Below, one piece after another: positions 7,019 through 15,043 of a DNA stretch of 27,240 nt. Position 1 is the stretch's first letter. Each line of letters starts with the position of its first letter. The notes under the pieces were generated by a model, which searched no databases, was not told the origin of the DNA, and was given only the letters and a program-made list of their open reading frames with translations. The stretch spans positions 1-27,240 of the forward strand of contig CAXMPC010000006.1 of assembly GCA_964195335.1 (NCBI GenBank), written 5' to 3'. Made by a program: the position numbers and the translations under genes. The DNA is from QNFN01 sp964195335. Its GTDB lineage: Bacteria; Pseudomonadota; Gammaproteobacteria; QNFN01.

Positions 7019-7738
7019 TCAGCGCAAACTTTCCGAACTGAGCAAGGACTGAACGAACGCCGGCACGGTCTCGCTCGCCAGGCCTTCGATCTGCCGGTCG
7101 AACAGACCCGGTCCGGCCGTCTTCTCCAGGTTCAATTCGACGGTTCGTGCCCCGGTGGCGCGCGCCTCGGCGACGAAGCCTGCGGCAGGATAGACCTGGC
7201 CCGAGGTACCGATGGAGACGAACAGTTCGCAGCACGATAACGCCTGCTGGATGCGTTCCATCAGCAACGGGATCTCGCCGAACCAGACCACGTGGGGTCG
7301 CATGCCACCGGCCTCGCCGCATCCCGGACAGGGGGTCGTGGTCGCCAGGTCCTCGCGACAGGGCGTGGTCTGTCCGCATCCGTTGCAACGCGCCTTCAGC
7401 AACTCGCCGTGCATGTGGAGCGGTGAAATGTTGCCACCGCGTTCGTGAAGATCGTCGATGTTCTGGGTCACCACCAGCACGTCGCCGACACAGTCACGCT
7501 CGAGATCGGCAAGGGCACGGTGCGCGGCATTCGGCTGCACTTCGGAGGCAAGCAGCTGGCGCCGGCGGGCATTGTAGAAGGCGTGGACCCGATGCGGGTC
7601 ACGGGCGAACGCCTGCGGTGTGGCGACCTCGTCGATGCTGACCCGCGACCAGAGTCCGTCCTTGTCACGAAAGGTCTCGAGGCCCGACTCGCGCGAGATT
7701 CCGGCGCCGGTGAGGATCACAATCGGCCCGTCGGCCAT
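7019..7738 (-). CDS. cobB: CobB-type sirtuin, NAD-dependent protein deacylase
   Basis: This 239-residue enzyme removes acyl groups from lysines with NAD. Visible motifs are the NAD-binding GAGISRESGLETFRD, TQNIDDLHERGG and the catalytic His in MHGEL (His110 from this start). Two zinc pairs follow: CNGC and CPGC. The segment FYNARRR supplies the Tyr-x-x-Arg pattern of class III sirtuins, which favours negatively charged acyl groups such as succinyl. I chose the ATG at 7738 with AGGAG upstream; a GTG one codon earlier is possible. It lies downstream of slyD with a 143-base gap in the same direction. Confidence 0.93.
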   Translation of the reverse strand: MADGPIVILTGAGISRESGLETFRDKDGLWSRVSIDEVATPQAFARDPHRVHAFYNARRRQLLASEVQPNAAHRALADLERDCVGDVLVVTQNIDDLHERGGNISPLHMHGELLKARCNGCGQTTPCREDLATTTPCPGCGEAGGMRPHVVWFGEIPLLMERIQQALSCCELFVSIGTSGQVYPAAGFVAEARATGARTVELNLEKTAGPGLFDRQIEGLASETVPAFVQSLLSSESLR

Positions 7739-7881
7739 CACTTCTCCTGTCGCTTCGCCCAGGTCATCCGGACCATGGTTGTCGGCGCCGTTTGACCCGC
7801 ACGAGACAGCTCAACCGGCGACATCAAGGCCCTACCTCGACCTCCGTCACCGAAGATGATGGCTCGGGCGGCGGATGCGTG

Positions 7882-8346
7882 TCAGTCGTGGACGTGACCG
7901 TGAGAGAGTTCTTCCGCGGTCGCCTTGCGCACACCGGCGATAGTGACATCGAACACCAGGGTCTGGCCGGCCAGCGGGTGGTTGCCGTCGACGGTCACGC
8001 CGTCTTCGGTGATCTCGGTGACCGTGACCATGACGTTGCCGCCGTCGCTGGTCGACTGGAAGCGCATGCCGGGCTTGAGTTCGCCGGTTTCCTCGAACAG
8101 CTCCTGCGAGACCTCCTGCACCAGGTCGTCGTCGTACTCGCCATAGCCGTCCTCCGGGGCCACTTCGACCCGCAGCGACTCACCCACCGCTTTACCGACC
8201 AGTGCGCTTTCGAGTCCCGGGATGATGTTGTTCGCGCCGTGCAGGTAGGTGAGCGGGCTCCCCTCCTCGGAACGGTCGAGTACCTCACCTTCCGGATCGG
8301 TGAGGACGTAATCGATCGAGACGACCGAGTTTTCGCTGATCGGCAT
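7882..8346 (-). CDS. slyD: SlyD-type FKBP peptidyl-prolyl isomerase
   Basis: This 154-residue cytoplasmic chaperone and prolyl isomerase has a split FKBP domain (DYVLTDPEGEVLDRSEEGSPLTYLHGANNIIPGLESALVGK at 12-52 and the end of the domain at about 120-140). An inserted flap domain (about 70-118) is typical of SlyD. ATPEDGYGEY-like residues (APEDGYGEY) and GNHPLAGQTLVFDV are family signatures. The C-terminus is short and ends SHGHVHD, so it retains only a trace of the long His/Cys metal-binding tail of E. coli SlyD. AAGGAAG precedes the ATG. Nickel delivery is therefore not implied strongly. Confidence 0.93.
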   Translation of the reverse strand: MPISENSVVSIDYVLTDPEGEVLDRSEEGSPLTYLHGANNIIPGLESALVGKAVGESLRVEVAPEDGYGEYDDDLVQEVSQELFEETGELKPGMRFQSTSDGGNVMVTVTEITEDGVTVDGNHPLAGQTLVFDVTIAGVRKATAEELSHGHVHD

Positions 8347-8530
8347 CGGGCTTCCTTCAAATTTGGTTGGTCGAGGGAGTTTAGAGGTTTTTACCGTGTC
8401 CCGCTTCCGCTAATTTGCTCCAGGTCACTGTTCCGTATGATGTTCGCGGTATACTTACGCCAATACATGGTCGGCACGCGGTGCCAACACCACCGATCAC
8501 CGACCGGCTCGGGAACCTCGTCAAACGAAC

Positions 8531-9124
8531 GTGTGCGGAGCGATGCGCAGAAACGACAAACCACTGCCCTGCGATAGCGTCGAACCGACGCGGCGACGCC
8601 TCCTCGCTGCCTGTGCCGGCGTCGCCGGTGGCCTGCTGCTCTCGCCCCCTGCCCTGGCCCTGACCCGCGCCATCCCGGGACACGAACGCTTCCTGAACCT
8701 GTTGCAGTTGCATACCAACGAACGGTTGCGCGTCACCTACTGGGCCGATGGCGCTTTCGACTACGACGCACTCGGGCGGGTCAATCACCTGCTACGCGAC
8801 CACCGTAACGGTGAACAGTTGCAGATCGATACCGCCCTGCTCGATCTGCTCCACCGTTTGCAGGAACAGCTGGGGCGGCACCGCGACATCCACGTCATCT
8901 CCGGCTACCGCTCGCCGAAAACCAACGCCATGCTACGCAAGGTCGGCAGCGGGGTCGCCAAGCGCAGCCTGCACATGCAGGGCCGGGCGATCGACATCCG
9001 CGTGCCCCACGTCGCTACCGAGGATCTCTACCGGGTGGCCAAGACGCTCCGGGGCGGCGGTGTCGGCATCTACCACAAGTCACGTTTCATCCACCTCGAC
9101 ACCGGACGCATCCGTTACTGGTAG
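8531..9124 (+). CDS. DUF882/YcbK-like M15 peptidase with Tat signal
   Basis: This protein of 193-197 residues is probably a periplasmic murein-processing peptidase. It has a twin-arginine signal (EPTRRRLLAACAGVAGG), so it is exported folded. The catalytic part carries SGYRSPKTNAMLR, then SLHMQGRAID with the M15 zinc pattern His-x-x-Gly-x-x-x-Asp, and FIHLDTG with the third ligand His; these are His144, Asp151 and His184 counted from the ATG at 8543. Either GTG 8531 or ATG 8543 could be the start; GGAG lies only two bases before 8543, so I keep the longer version. It stands alone and converges on the dehydratase gene. Confidence 0.9.
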   Translation: MCGAMRRNDKPLPCDSVEPTRRRLLAACAGVAGGLLLSPPALALTRAIPGHERFLNLLQLHTNERLRVTYWADGAFDYDALGRVNHLLRDHRNGEQLQIDTALLDLLHRLQEQLGRHRDIHVISGYRSPKTNAMLRKVGSGVAKRSLHMQGRAIDIRVPHVATEDLYRVAKTLRGGGVGIYHKSRFIHLDTGRIRYW

Positions 9125-9165
9125 ACGTGGCGCGCAAGCCGATCCCGTAGCGGAACTCCCGCCTC

Positions 9166-10155
9166 TCAAACGCCCCCACCGAGCACTTCGGCGAACATGT
9201 CGCGATCGACGTTGCCGCCGCTGATGATCACGGCGACCCGCTTTCCCGTCAGCCGCCCCCGCTCCTGCAGTGCCGCCGCGGTTGCCGCCGCGCCCGCCCC
9301 CTCGCTGACGTTGTGGGTGGTCTCGTAGAGCAGCCGCATCGCCTCGGCAACCTCCTCATCGGTCACCTGGACGACCCGGTCGACCCCCTGCCAGATCAGT
9401 TCCAGCGCCTCCGCGACCGGCGTGCGACAGGCCATGCCGTCGGCCAGCCTGGTCGTTACCGGACGCTCGACAAGCACCCGGCCGGAGAACGAGTCGCCGT
9501 ACGCGGTGGCATGCGCCGAGACGACGCCAACGATCTCGGTGCGGGTACCAAGCGCGGCACGGGCAGCCAGCATGCCGCAGATGCCGGAACCAAGGCCGAT
9601 CGGTACGTAGGCGACATCGATGGCATCAACCGCGGAGAAGAGTTCCATGCTGTAGGTGGCAACCCCGCGGATCAGCAGCGGGTGGAACGACGGAACCATC
9701 TGCAGTCCGCGCGTTTCGGCGAGTTCGCGCGCGTGTTCGAGCGACGCCTGGAAATCGTCACCGTGCTCTACCAGCCCGGCGCCGAGGGCGCGCATGGCCG
9801 CGTTCTTCTCGACGCTGTTGCCGAGCGGGACGACGATGGTCACCGGCAGATCAAGGCGACGCGCGGCGAAGGCGACGGACTGGCCGTGGTTGCCCCGGGT
9901 CGCGCTGATAACACCTGCCGGGCGGACACCGCGGGCTGCTAGATCGTCGAAGTAGACCAGCCCGCCGCGCAGTTTGAACGCACCGACCGGGGTGTGGTTC
10001 TCATGCTTGACCCAGACCTCGGTGCCCAATCGATCGCACAGAAGCGGCCAGCGGTATTGCGGGGTCGGCGGCATGACCGCGTGCACGATCTCGGCCGCAC
10101 GCGCGATTTGCGCTTTTGATGGCAGTTCTTTCACGGCAGCCAAACGAGTGAGCAC
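9166..10155 (-). CDS. PLP-dependent threonine/serine dehydratase-like enzyme
   Basis: This 329-residue fold-type II PLP enzyme shows the PLP lysine in GAFKLRGG (Lys61), the substrate loop SATRGNHGQS, the phosphate-binding GLGSG and a late ISGGN. It has no ACT regulatory domain, so it is a catabolic-type threonine or serine dehydratase or a 3-hydroxyaspartate ammonia-lyase relative, not feedback-regulated IlvA. The assigned start is GTG at 10155; a second GTG seven codons in is possible and neither has a clear ribosome site. It lies 101 bases downstream of the CBS-domain gene on the same strand. Confidence 0.88.
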   Translation of the reverse strand: MLTRLAAVKELPSKAQIARAAEIVHAVMPPTPQYRWPLLCDRLGTEVWVKHENHTPVGAFKLRGGLVYFDDLAARGVRPAGVISATRGNHGQSVAFAARRLDLPVTIVVPLGNSVEKNAAMRALGAGLVEHGDDFQASLEHARELAETRGLQMVPSFHPLLIRGVATYSMELFSAVDAIDVAYVPIGLGSGICGMLAARAALGTRTEIVGVVSAHATAYGDSFSGRVLVERPVTTRLADGMACRTPVAEALELIWQGVDRVVQVTDEEVAEAMRLLYETTHNVSEGAGAAATAAALQERGRLTGKRVAVIISGGNVDRDMFAEVLGGGV

Positions 10156-10256
10156 TCGACACGGGAGATGTGACCGGGCCGTGCTTGCGTGGGATCAGGT
10201 GAGGTGAGCGGCGGCTGGCACGTCGGTGTGTCCAGCCGGGTGCAGCTCAAATACGC

Positions 10257-10667
10257 TCAGGCGGCCTTGTTTGCCTGCTCGCCGGTTCCGGAGAGCGTGA
10301 TCAGGTCGCGCTGGCTTAAAATGCCGACCAAAGCGCCGTCATCGTCGGTAACAGGCAGATGGCGAATACGGTGTTTCAACATCAGCTTGCGCGCCACCTC
10401 GTAGCTCGCGTTGGCGCGGCAGGTGATGACGGCATGGGTCATCAGTTCCGAGGCCTTCAGGGCAAGCGCGGCATGGCCGTCCAGTGCCAGCGCCCGAACG
10501 ATGTCCCGTTCCGAGATCATGCCGCAGAGGCCACCGACCTCGTCGACGATCGGCATCGCGCCGATATTGTGGTGAGCGATCAGTGACGCCATCCGGGCCA
10601 GCGTCTCGTCCCGCTTTGCGCATACCAGCTTGTCAGCGGGTCCTGTCATAAATTCGAGTACTTTCAT
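10257..10667 (-). CDS. Protein of two CBS domains
   Basis: This 136-residue cytoplasmic protein is made of two CBS domains (about residues 8-60 and 70-122). The first shows IGAMPIVDEVGGLCGMISERDIVRAL and the second HRIRHLPVTDDDGALVGILSQRDLI, each with the G-(I/L)-(I/L)-S-x-RD adenosyl-ligand motif. Stand-alone CBS pairs sense AMP, ATP or SAM and act on partner proteins. The ATG at 10667 has a perfect GAGGAGG site, which decides against the slightly longer frame. The partner is unknown; the threonine dehydratase-like gene follows on the same strand. Confidence 0.9.
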   Translation of the reverse strand: MKVLEFMTGPADKLVCAKRDETLARMASLIAHHNIGAMPIVDEVGGLCGMISERDIVRALALDGHAALALKASELMTHAVITCRANASYEVARKLMLKHRIRHLPVTDDDGALVGILSQRDLITLSGTGEQANKAA

Positions 10668-10841
10668 GGCTCCTCCTCTCAAAAATCTGGGCGGACTCGC
10701 TATCGTCGCGCAGTCCCAAGACCATCGAACATAACAGCCTCGGGAAAGGCGTGCCTATTCGATTTGCTTATCGTAACCATAAGGTCCACAGCGGCGTCAC
10801 GAGCCTTCTGACCCGACCCTCAGAACGACAACCGTTTGAGA

Positions 10842-11282
10842 TCAGGCAGTTGCCTTGACCTTCTCGATGACATGGACCGACTCGATCCGGGTCGCCGGGT
10901 ACTGGCCGCCGGCATCCTTCTCCAGGTACTTGATCATGTCCCAGACCGTCAGCAGTGCGGCGCTGACTGCGGTCAGGGCCTCCATCTCGACACCGGTCTT
11001 GTAGACCGTGCTGACGGTCACCGTCGCGGTGACGCCGTCGTCCTCGACACTCAGGCCGGTCTCGACACCGGTGATAGGGATCGGGTGGCATAGCGGCAGG
11101 ATGCGTGGCGTGTCCTTGACCGCCTGGATCGCGGCCACGCGTGCGGTGGCGATCGGATCGCCTTTCTTGGTCGTCCCGGCACGTATTTCGGCAATCGTGC
11201 CCGGCAGCAGGATCAATCGGCCCTGCGCCCTTGCCGTACGCAGCACCTCGGGCTTGAGCCCGACCTCGACCATTTCCGCCAC
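10842..11282 (-). CDS. moaC: MoaC, cyclic pyranopterin monophosphate synthase
   Basis: This 146-residue protein carries out the second half of the first step of molybdenum cofactor synthesis, closing the pyranopterin ring. The active-site residues are present: Lys40 in KKGDP, His66 in LCHPIPITG, TGVEMEALTAVSAALL and VWDMIKYLEK with Asp115 and Lys118. The N-terminal segment MVEV matches the MVDV of the family. The start is GTG at 11282 with AAGGAG seven bases upstream. It is the last gene of a moaD-moaE-moaC operon. Its usual partner moaA is not in the window. Confidence 0.96.
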   Translation of the reverse strand: MAEMVEVGLKPEVLRTARAQGRLILLPGTIAEIRAGTTKKGDPIATARVAAIQAVKDTPRILPLCHPIPITGVETGLSVEDDGVTATVTVSTVYKTGVEMEALTAVSAALLTVWDMIKYLEKDAGGQYPATRIESVHVIEKVKATA

Positions 11283-11317
11283 GGCAATCTCCTTAGCTGT
11301 TGGTGGGTGCCCGGCCT

Positions 11318-11749
11318 TCAGCCCGGCGTATTGTGCTCGACCCAGCGCTCCCGATCACCGAGCTGCTCCTTCTTCCAGAACGGGGCGCGAGTCTTCAGTT
11401 CCTCGATCAGGAAGCGGCAGGCGTCGAGTGAGGCCACGCGATGGGACGACCAGGCCGCCACCAGGACGATGGGATCGGTCGGTGACATCACCCCGACGCG
11501 GTGGATCACCAGCGCGTCGGCGAGCTGCCAGCGGTCGATTGCCTCGTCGCGCAGCTGCTCCAGCGCACGCTCGGTCATCCCCGGGTAGTGCTCGAGTTCC
11601 ATCCTGGCCACTTCGTCGCCCTCGTTGAGGTCGCGCATGAAACCGATAAAGCTCGCCGACGCCCCGATCCGGTTCGCCTCGCCGTGCGGCGTAAACCCGG
11701 CCAGCTCGGCATAGGGATCGAACGGTTCGGCGGTAATGCGGATCGTCAC
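11318..11749 (-). CDS. moaE: MoaE, molybdopterin synthase large subunit
   Basis: This 143-residue protein is the catalytic subunit that converts cyclic pyranopterin monophosphate into molybdopterin using the thiocarboxylate on MoaD. The motifs FIGFMRD, ELEHYPGMTE, HRVGVMSPTD and KTRAPFWKKE are present; Lys119 and Lys126 match the catalytic lysines of the E. coli enzyme. Its start overlaps the moaD stop (ATGA), which ties the two genes together in translation. It is followed by moaC after 35 bases. Confidence 0.96.
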   Translation of the reverse strand: MTIRITAEPFDPYAELAGFTPHGEANRIGASASFIGFMRDLNEGDEVARMELEHYPGMTERALEQLRDEAIDRWQLADALVIHRVGVMSPTDPIVLVAAWSSHRVASLDACRFLIEELKTRAPFWKKEQLGDRERWVEHNTPG

Positions 11750-11985
11750 GCCGCGCCCCCGGTGACCGGCGGGAAAAAAGCGACCTCGTCGCCGTCACTG
11801 ACCGCCTGGTCGGCCTGTGCATAGTCCATGTTGACCGCCATCAGCACGCTGCCGGCGAGCGGCTGGTCCGGGGCGACGCGTGCCCAGACGTCGGCGACCG
11901 TGACGATGCCGTCGGCGGGCAGTTCCATACCGTCGCTGCCGAGGCGTTCGCGCAGGCTGGCAAAGATCTTGACCTGAATGCTCAT
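11746..11985 (-). CDS. moaD: MoaD, molybdopterin synthase sulfur carrier, with Ala-Ala after the Gly-Gly
   Basis: This 79-residue ubiquitin-like protein should carry the sulfur for molybdopterin synthase. The fold pattern is clear (KIFASLRERLG at the start, DEVAFFPPVTGG at the end). Normally the chain ends at Gly-Gly, whose last carboxylate is adenylated and thiolated; here the sequence continues Ala-Ala before TGA. The stop overlaps the moaE start, so the end of the frame is well defined unless there is a sequence error in the run of five C at 11756. The start at 11985 gives the normal length; a longer frame to 12162 lacks family similarity. Confidence 0.92.
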   Translation of the reverse strand: MSIQVKIFASLRERLGSDGMELPADGIVTVADVWARVAPDQPLAGSVLMAVNMDYAQADQAVSDGDEVAFFPPVTGGAA

Positions 11986-12023
11986 CGACTTGATTCCCGG
12001 TTGCCGTGACTCGATGTCCCGGC

Positions 12024-12029
12024 ATTGTA
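12024..12029 (-). promoter_or_regulatory. Possible -10 box for the moaDEC operon
   Basis: On the minus strand TACAAT (five of six consensus bases) lies 38 bases before the moaD start, in the gap between the divergent moa and mob genes. The -35 region (TGGACC or nearby) is poor. I see no match to the molybdenum cofactor riboswitch here. Confidence 0.35.
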
Positions 12030-12167
12030 GCCTTGTCGCGACGTCGGTCCACAGGCGGGGCTGCACACGTCTGGTCCGGACGCTAGACTGACCACTTTTC
12101 ATCGAGCCCAGCACCCCGACATGCACATCGCCGTCACAACTATCCCCAGCCCAACAGGACACCGCCC

Positions 12168-12797
12168 ATGAACAGCGCGGTTCCAGCCGGTGGTGTCACC
12201 GGGCTGATCCTCGCCGGCGGCAAGGCGCGGCGCATGGGTGGACGGGACAAGGGACTGATCGAGCTCTGCGGCCGGCCGATGATCGCTCACGCCCTGGCCG
12301 CGATCGCACCCCAGGTCGACGCCCTGCTGGTCAATGCCAACCGCCACCTCGACCGTTACCGGGAGTGCGGTGAGCCCTACGGCGCCGACGTGGTCAGCGA
12401 CACCCTGGACGGTTACCAGGGGCCATTGGCCGGTATCGCCCGTGGCCTTGCCGTCTGCGCCACCGACTTCATGGTGTGTGCACCGTGCGACAGCCCGCTG
12501 GTTTCTGACGATCTGGTCGCCCGGCTCGAGGCAGCGCGACGTGCCACCGAGGCCGAGATCAGCGTCGCCTTCTGCGGCCGGCTGCAGCCGGTCTTCGCGC
12601 TGCTGCCGACGGCACTGCTGCCGAGCCTCGAGGCCTACCTGGCCTCGGGTGAACGCAAGATCGACCGTTGGTATGATCGCCATCGGGTCGCCGAGGCCGA
12701 CTTCTCTGACCGGCCCGAGCAATTCCTCAACGTAAATACCCCGGAAGAGCACGCCGAGCTCGAACGGAAACTGGTCGAGATGGAGCGATGCCCGTGA
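12168..12797 (+). CDS. mobA: MobA, molybdenum cofactor guanylyltransferase
   Basis: This 209-residue protein attaches GMP to molybdopterin to make the guanine dinucleotide cofactor used by DMSO-reductase-family enzymes. The nucleotidyltransferase signature LILAGGKARRMGGRDKGL (residues 13-30) is followed by DTLDGYQGPLAGI and CDSPLVSDD. The end reads FLNVNTPEE, another family mark. The start has AGGAC upstream. It overlaps mobB by ten bases and begins the plus-strand operon mobA-mobB-moeA. Confidence 0.95.
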   Translation: MNSAVPAGGVTGLILAGGKARRMGGRDKGLIELCGRPMIAHALAAIAPQVDALLVNANRHLDRYRECGEPYGADVVSDTLDGYQGPLAGIARGLAVCATDFMVCAPCDSPLVSDDLVARLEAARRATEAEISVAFCGRLQPVFALLPTALLPSLEAYLASGERKIDRWYDRHRVAEADFSDRPEQFLNVNTPEEHAELERKLVEMERCP

Positions 12798-13339
12798 CCC
12801 ACTTCCCACCGATCCTCGGTTTCGTCGCCTACAGCGGGACCGGCAAAACCACGCTGCTGACCAAGGTCATCCCGCTGTTGCGCGAGGCCGGCATCCGCAT
12901 CGCGCTGATCAAGCACGCCCACCACCGTTTCGACATCGACACCCCGGGCAAGGACAGCTACCGACTGCGCCAGGCCGGCGCCGAACAGGTGATGATCGCC
13001 TCTCGCGGTCGCTGGGTCTGGATGGCCGAAACCCCGGAACAGGACGAGGCGCGGCTCAGCGACATGCTCGCCCGGCTGGGCGAGGTCGACGTCGACCTGA
13101 TCCTGATCGAGGGTTTCAAGCACGAGCACTACCCCAAGATCGAGTTGCACAGAGTCGAGCTCGACAATCCACGCCTCTATCCCAGTGATCCCGACATCAT
13201 CGCCGTCGCCTGCGACGGCCCCCTGCAGCCAGCCACCAAGCTGCCACTGCTCGACCTCAACGATCCCGAGGCGATTGCCGCCTTCATCGTCCAGCGCCTG
13301 CGCGGTGATCTCGGGAACAAACCGGAAGCCGTCGCATGA
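12788..13339 (+). CDS. mobB: MobB, molybdopterin-guanine dinucleotide biosynthesis adaptor GTPase
   Basis: This 183-residue protein is a P-loop GTP-binding partner of MobA. The P-loop is AYSGTGKTT (residues 14-22), followed by ALIKHAHHRFDIDTPGKDSYRLRQAGA and LILIEGFKHEHYPKIELHR, all typical. It starts inside the end of mobA and its stop overlaps the moeA start by four bases (ATGA), so the three genes form one transcript with coupled translation. Confidence 0.95.
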   Translation: MPVTHFPPILGFVAYSGTGKTTLLTKVIPLLREAGIRIALIKHAHHRFDIDTPGKDSYRLRQAGAEQVMIASRGRWVWMAETPEQDEARLSDMLARLGEVDVDLILIEGFKHEHYPKIELHRVELDNPRLYPSDPDIIAVACDGPLQPATKLPLLDLNDPEAIAAFIVQRLRGDLGNKPEAVA

Positions 13340-14604
13340 ACCACAAAACCGACCTGCACGACTGCTGTGGACCCGACGACGACGTCAAGCCGCTCTCGGT
13401 CGACGAGGCCCTGGAACGCATCGTCGACCTGACAGAGCCACTCGCCGGCCAGGAGCGCGTCGCCACCCGCGCCGCCCTCGGCCGCGTGCTGGCCAGCGAC
13501 GTCAACGCCGTCGTTGACGTCCCGCCCTACACCAATTCGGCGATGGACGGTTACGCACTGCGCGGGGACGATCTCGAACTTGCCGCCAGTGACGGCCTGC
13601 GCCTGGCCGGGGAGTCGTTTGCCGGCCATCCCTTCTCCGGTAGCGTCGGCGCGGGCGAGTGCATCCGCATCATGACCGGCGCGGTGATGCCGGACGGGGC
13701 CGATACCGTGGTCATGCAGGAGGCGACCACCGTCGACGGCGACACGGTACGTGCCGCTCCGGGCGGCAAGCCCGGCATGAACGTGCGTCATGCCGGCGAG
13801 GATCTGCGTGCCGGCGGCCTGGCCCTTACCGCGGGCACGCGTCTGAAACCGGTCGACATCGGCCTGCTGGCCTCAGTAGGAATCGCCGAGGTGCCGGTCT
13901 GGCGCCGGGTCCGGGTCGCTTTCTTCTCCACCGGTGACGAGCTCTGCTCGATTGGCGAACCGCTACGTGAGGGCTGCCTGTACGACAGCAACCGTTACAC
14001 CCTCTACGGCATGCTGACCCGCTTCGGTGCCGAGGTGATCGACCTCGGCGTCGTCCGCGACACCCGCGAGGCGATAGAGCAGGCGTTCCATGATGCGGCG
14101 GCGATGGCGGACGTGGTGGTCACGTCGGGCGGGGTTTCGGTCGGCGAGGCCGATTTCGTCAAGGAGATCCTCGACCGTCTCGGTGGCATCGATTTCTGGC
14201 GCATCGCCATGAAACCGGGCAAACCGCTCGCCTTCGGCCGACTCGACGGCGGCACCTACTTCTTCGGACTGCCCGGCAACCCGGTGTCGGTGATGGTCAC
14301 CTTCTACCAGTTCGTCCTCCCGGCACTGCGCCGCCTTGCCGGTGAACGGACAGGACCGGAAATCTGGCTGCGCGCCCCCTGCCTGTCGAAACTGAAGAAG
14401 TCACCCGGACGCACCGAGTTTCAGCGCGGGGTGCTGACCATCGGCTCCGACGGCCAACTCGCGGTGGATACCACCGGTGCCCAGGGCTCGGGCATCCTCC
14501 ACTCGATGAGTGTCGCCGACTGTTTCATCCGCCTGCCGGCGGAGAGTGGTGACATTGAACCGGGAACCCTGGTCGACGTGCAGCCGTTCAACGGCATCGT
14601 CTGA
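13336..14604 (+). CDS. moeA: MoeA, molybdopterin molybdenumtransferase
   Basis: This 422-residue protein inserts molybdate into adenylated molybdopterin. It shows the MoeA N-terminal signature PPYTNSAMDGYAL, then VMQEATTVDGD, the molybdopterin-binding domain with STGDEL, VVTSGGVSVGEADFVKE, MKPGKP and FFGLPGNPVSVMVTF, and a C-terminal beta-barrel domain from about residue 350. The first fifteen residues (MNHKTDLHDCCGPDD) precede the usual start of the family and contain a Cys-Cys pair of unknown use. It closes the mobA-mobB-moeA operon and converges on apaG. Confidence 0.95.
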   Translation: MNHKTDLHDCCGPDDDVKPLSVDEALERIVDLTEPLAGQERVATRAALGRVLASDVNAVVDVPPYTNSAMDGYALRGDDLELAASDGLRLAGESFAGHPFSGSVGAGECIRIMTGAVMPDGADTVVMQEATTVDGDTVRAAPGGKPGMNVRHAGEDLRAGGLALTAGTRLKPVDIGLLASVGIAEVPVWRRVRVAFFSTGDELCSIGEPLREGCLYDSNRYTLYGMLTRFGAEVIDLGVVRDTREAIEQAFHDAAAMADVVVTSGGVSVGEADFVKEILDRLGGIDFWRIAMKPGKPLAFGRLDGGTYFFGLPGNPVSVMVTFYQFVLPALRRLAGERTGPEIWLRAPCLSKLKKSPGRTEFQRGVLTIGSDGQLAVDTTGAQGSGILHSMSVADCFIRLPAESGDIEPGTLVDVQPFNGIV

Positions 14605-14668
14605 CTACAGGACCAGTAAAAAATAACTATAAATTACTTAAAATTTAGTCTGTAACTTATTGTTATAA
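14605..14668. other. AT-rich convergent intergenic island
   Basis: The gap between the converging moeA and apaG genes is almost wholly A and T from about 14617 to 14675, in a region otherwise near two-thirds GC. It contains short inverted repeats, for example TACTTAA near 14631 paired with TTAAGTA near 14673, and the palindrome GTTATAAC at 14662. It may serve as a two-way transcription end. No gene is apparent. Confidence 0.5.
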
Positions 14669-15043
14669 CTAATTAAGTACGCCTGGAACCGTGAGTCCAA
14701 ATACAGGGATGGGCGCCTCGAACTCCGCGTCGTCCTCGGCGTGCATGTGGTAGTGCCCCTCCATGGTCCCGACCGGAGTGCGTAGCACCGCTCCGCTGGT
14801 GTACTCGAACACTTCGCCCGGCTCCAGGGTCGGCTGGTGGCCGATGACCCCCTCGCCGTCGACGATCTCCTCGTGACCGTCGGCATCGGTGATCAGCCAG
14901 TGGCGACGCAGCAGCGTGGCCGCTACCTCGCCAACATTGCGTATGGTTATGGTGTAGGCAAAAGCGAAACTCGGCTCGGCAGGATCAGACTGCTCGGGCA
15001 GGTAGTTGACCTGGGTGGTGATATCGATCAGGTAACGGGTCAT
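14669..15043 (-). CDS. apaG: ApaG, Co2+/Mg2+ efflux-associated protein
   Basis: This 124-residue protein is a single ApaG/DUF525 domain of fibronectin-like fold, close to the usual 125 residues. The signatures FAYTITIRN, RRHWLITDADG, VDGEGVIGHQPTLEPGEVFEYTSG and GTMEGHYHM are intact. Its precise role is unclear; the name comes from linkage to apaH in E. coli, which is absent here. The start at 15043 overlaps the stop of the upstream CYTH gene by four bases, so both are probably translated together. Confidence 0.95.
   Translation of the reverse strand: MTRYLIDITTQVNYLPEQSDPAEPSFAFAYTITIRNVGEVAATLLRRHWLITDADGHEEIVDGEGVIGHQPTLEPGEVFEYTSGAVLRTPVGTMEGHYHMHAEDDAEFEAPIPVFGLTVPGVLN

Noticed and set aside
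10760..10800. Terminator after moaC
   Set aside because: Only a 5 bp CTTAT/ATAAG stem with a large loop and no T-run is present; too weak to call.
11986..12167. Molybdenum cofactor riboswitch in the moa/mob gap
   Set aside because: None of the conserved blocks I remember for that riboswitch is present on either strand.
12099..12809. Long minus-strand frames opposite mobA, and similar frames opposite 3037-3672 and 5040-6050
   Set aside because: They are antisense shadows of well-identified genes, caused by GC-rich codon use, with no family motifs.
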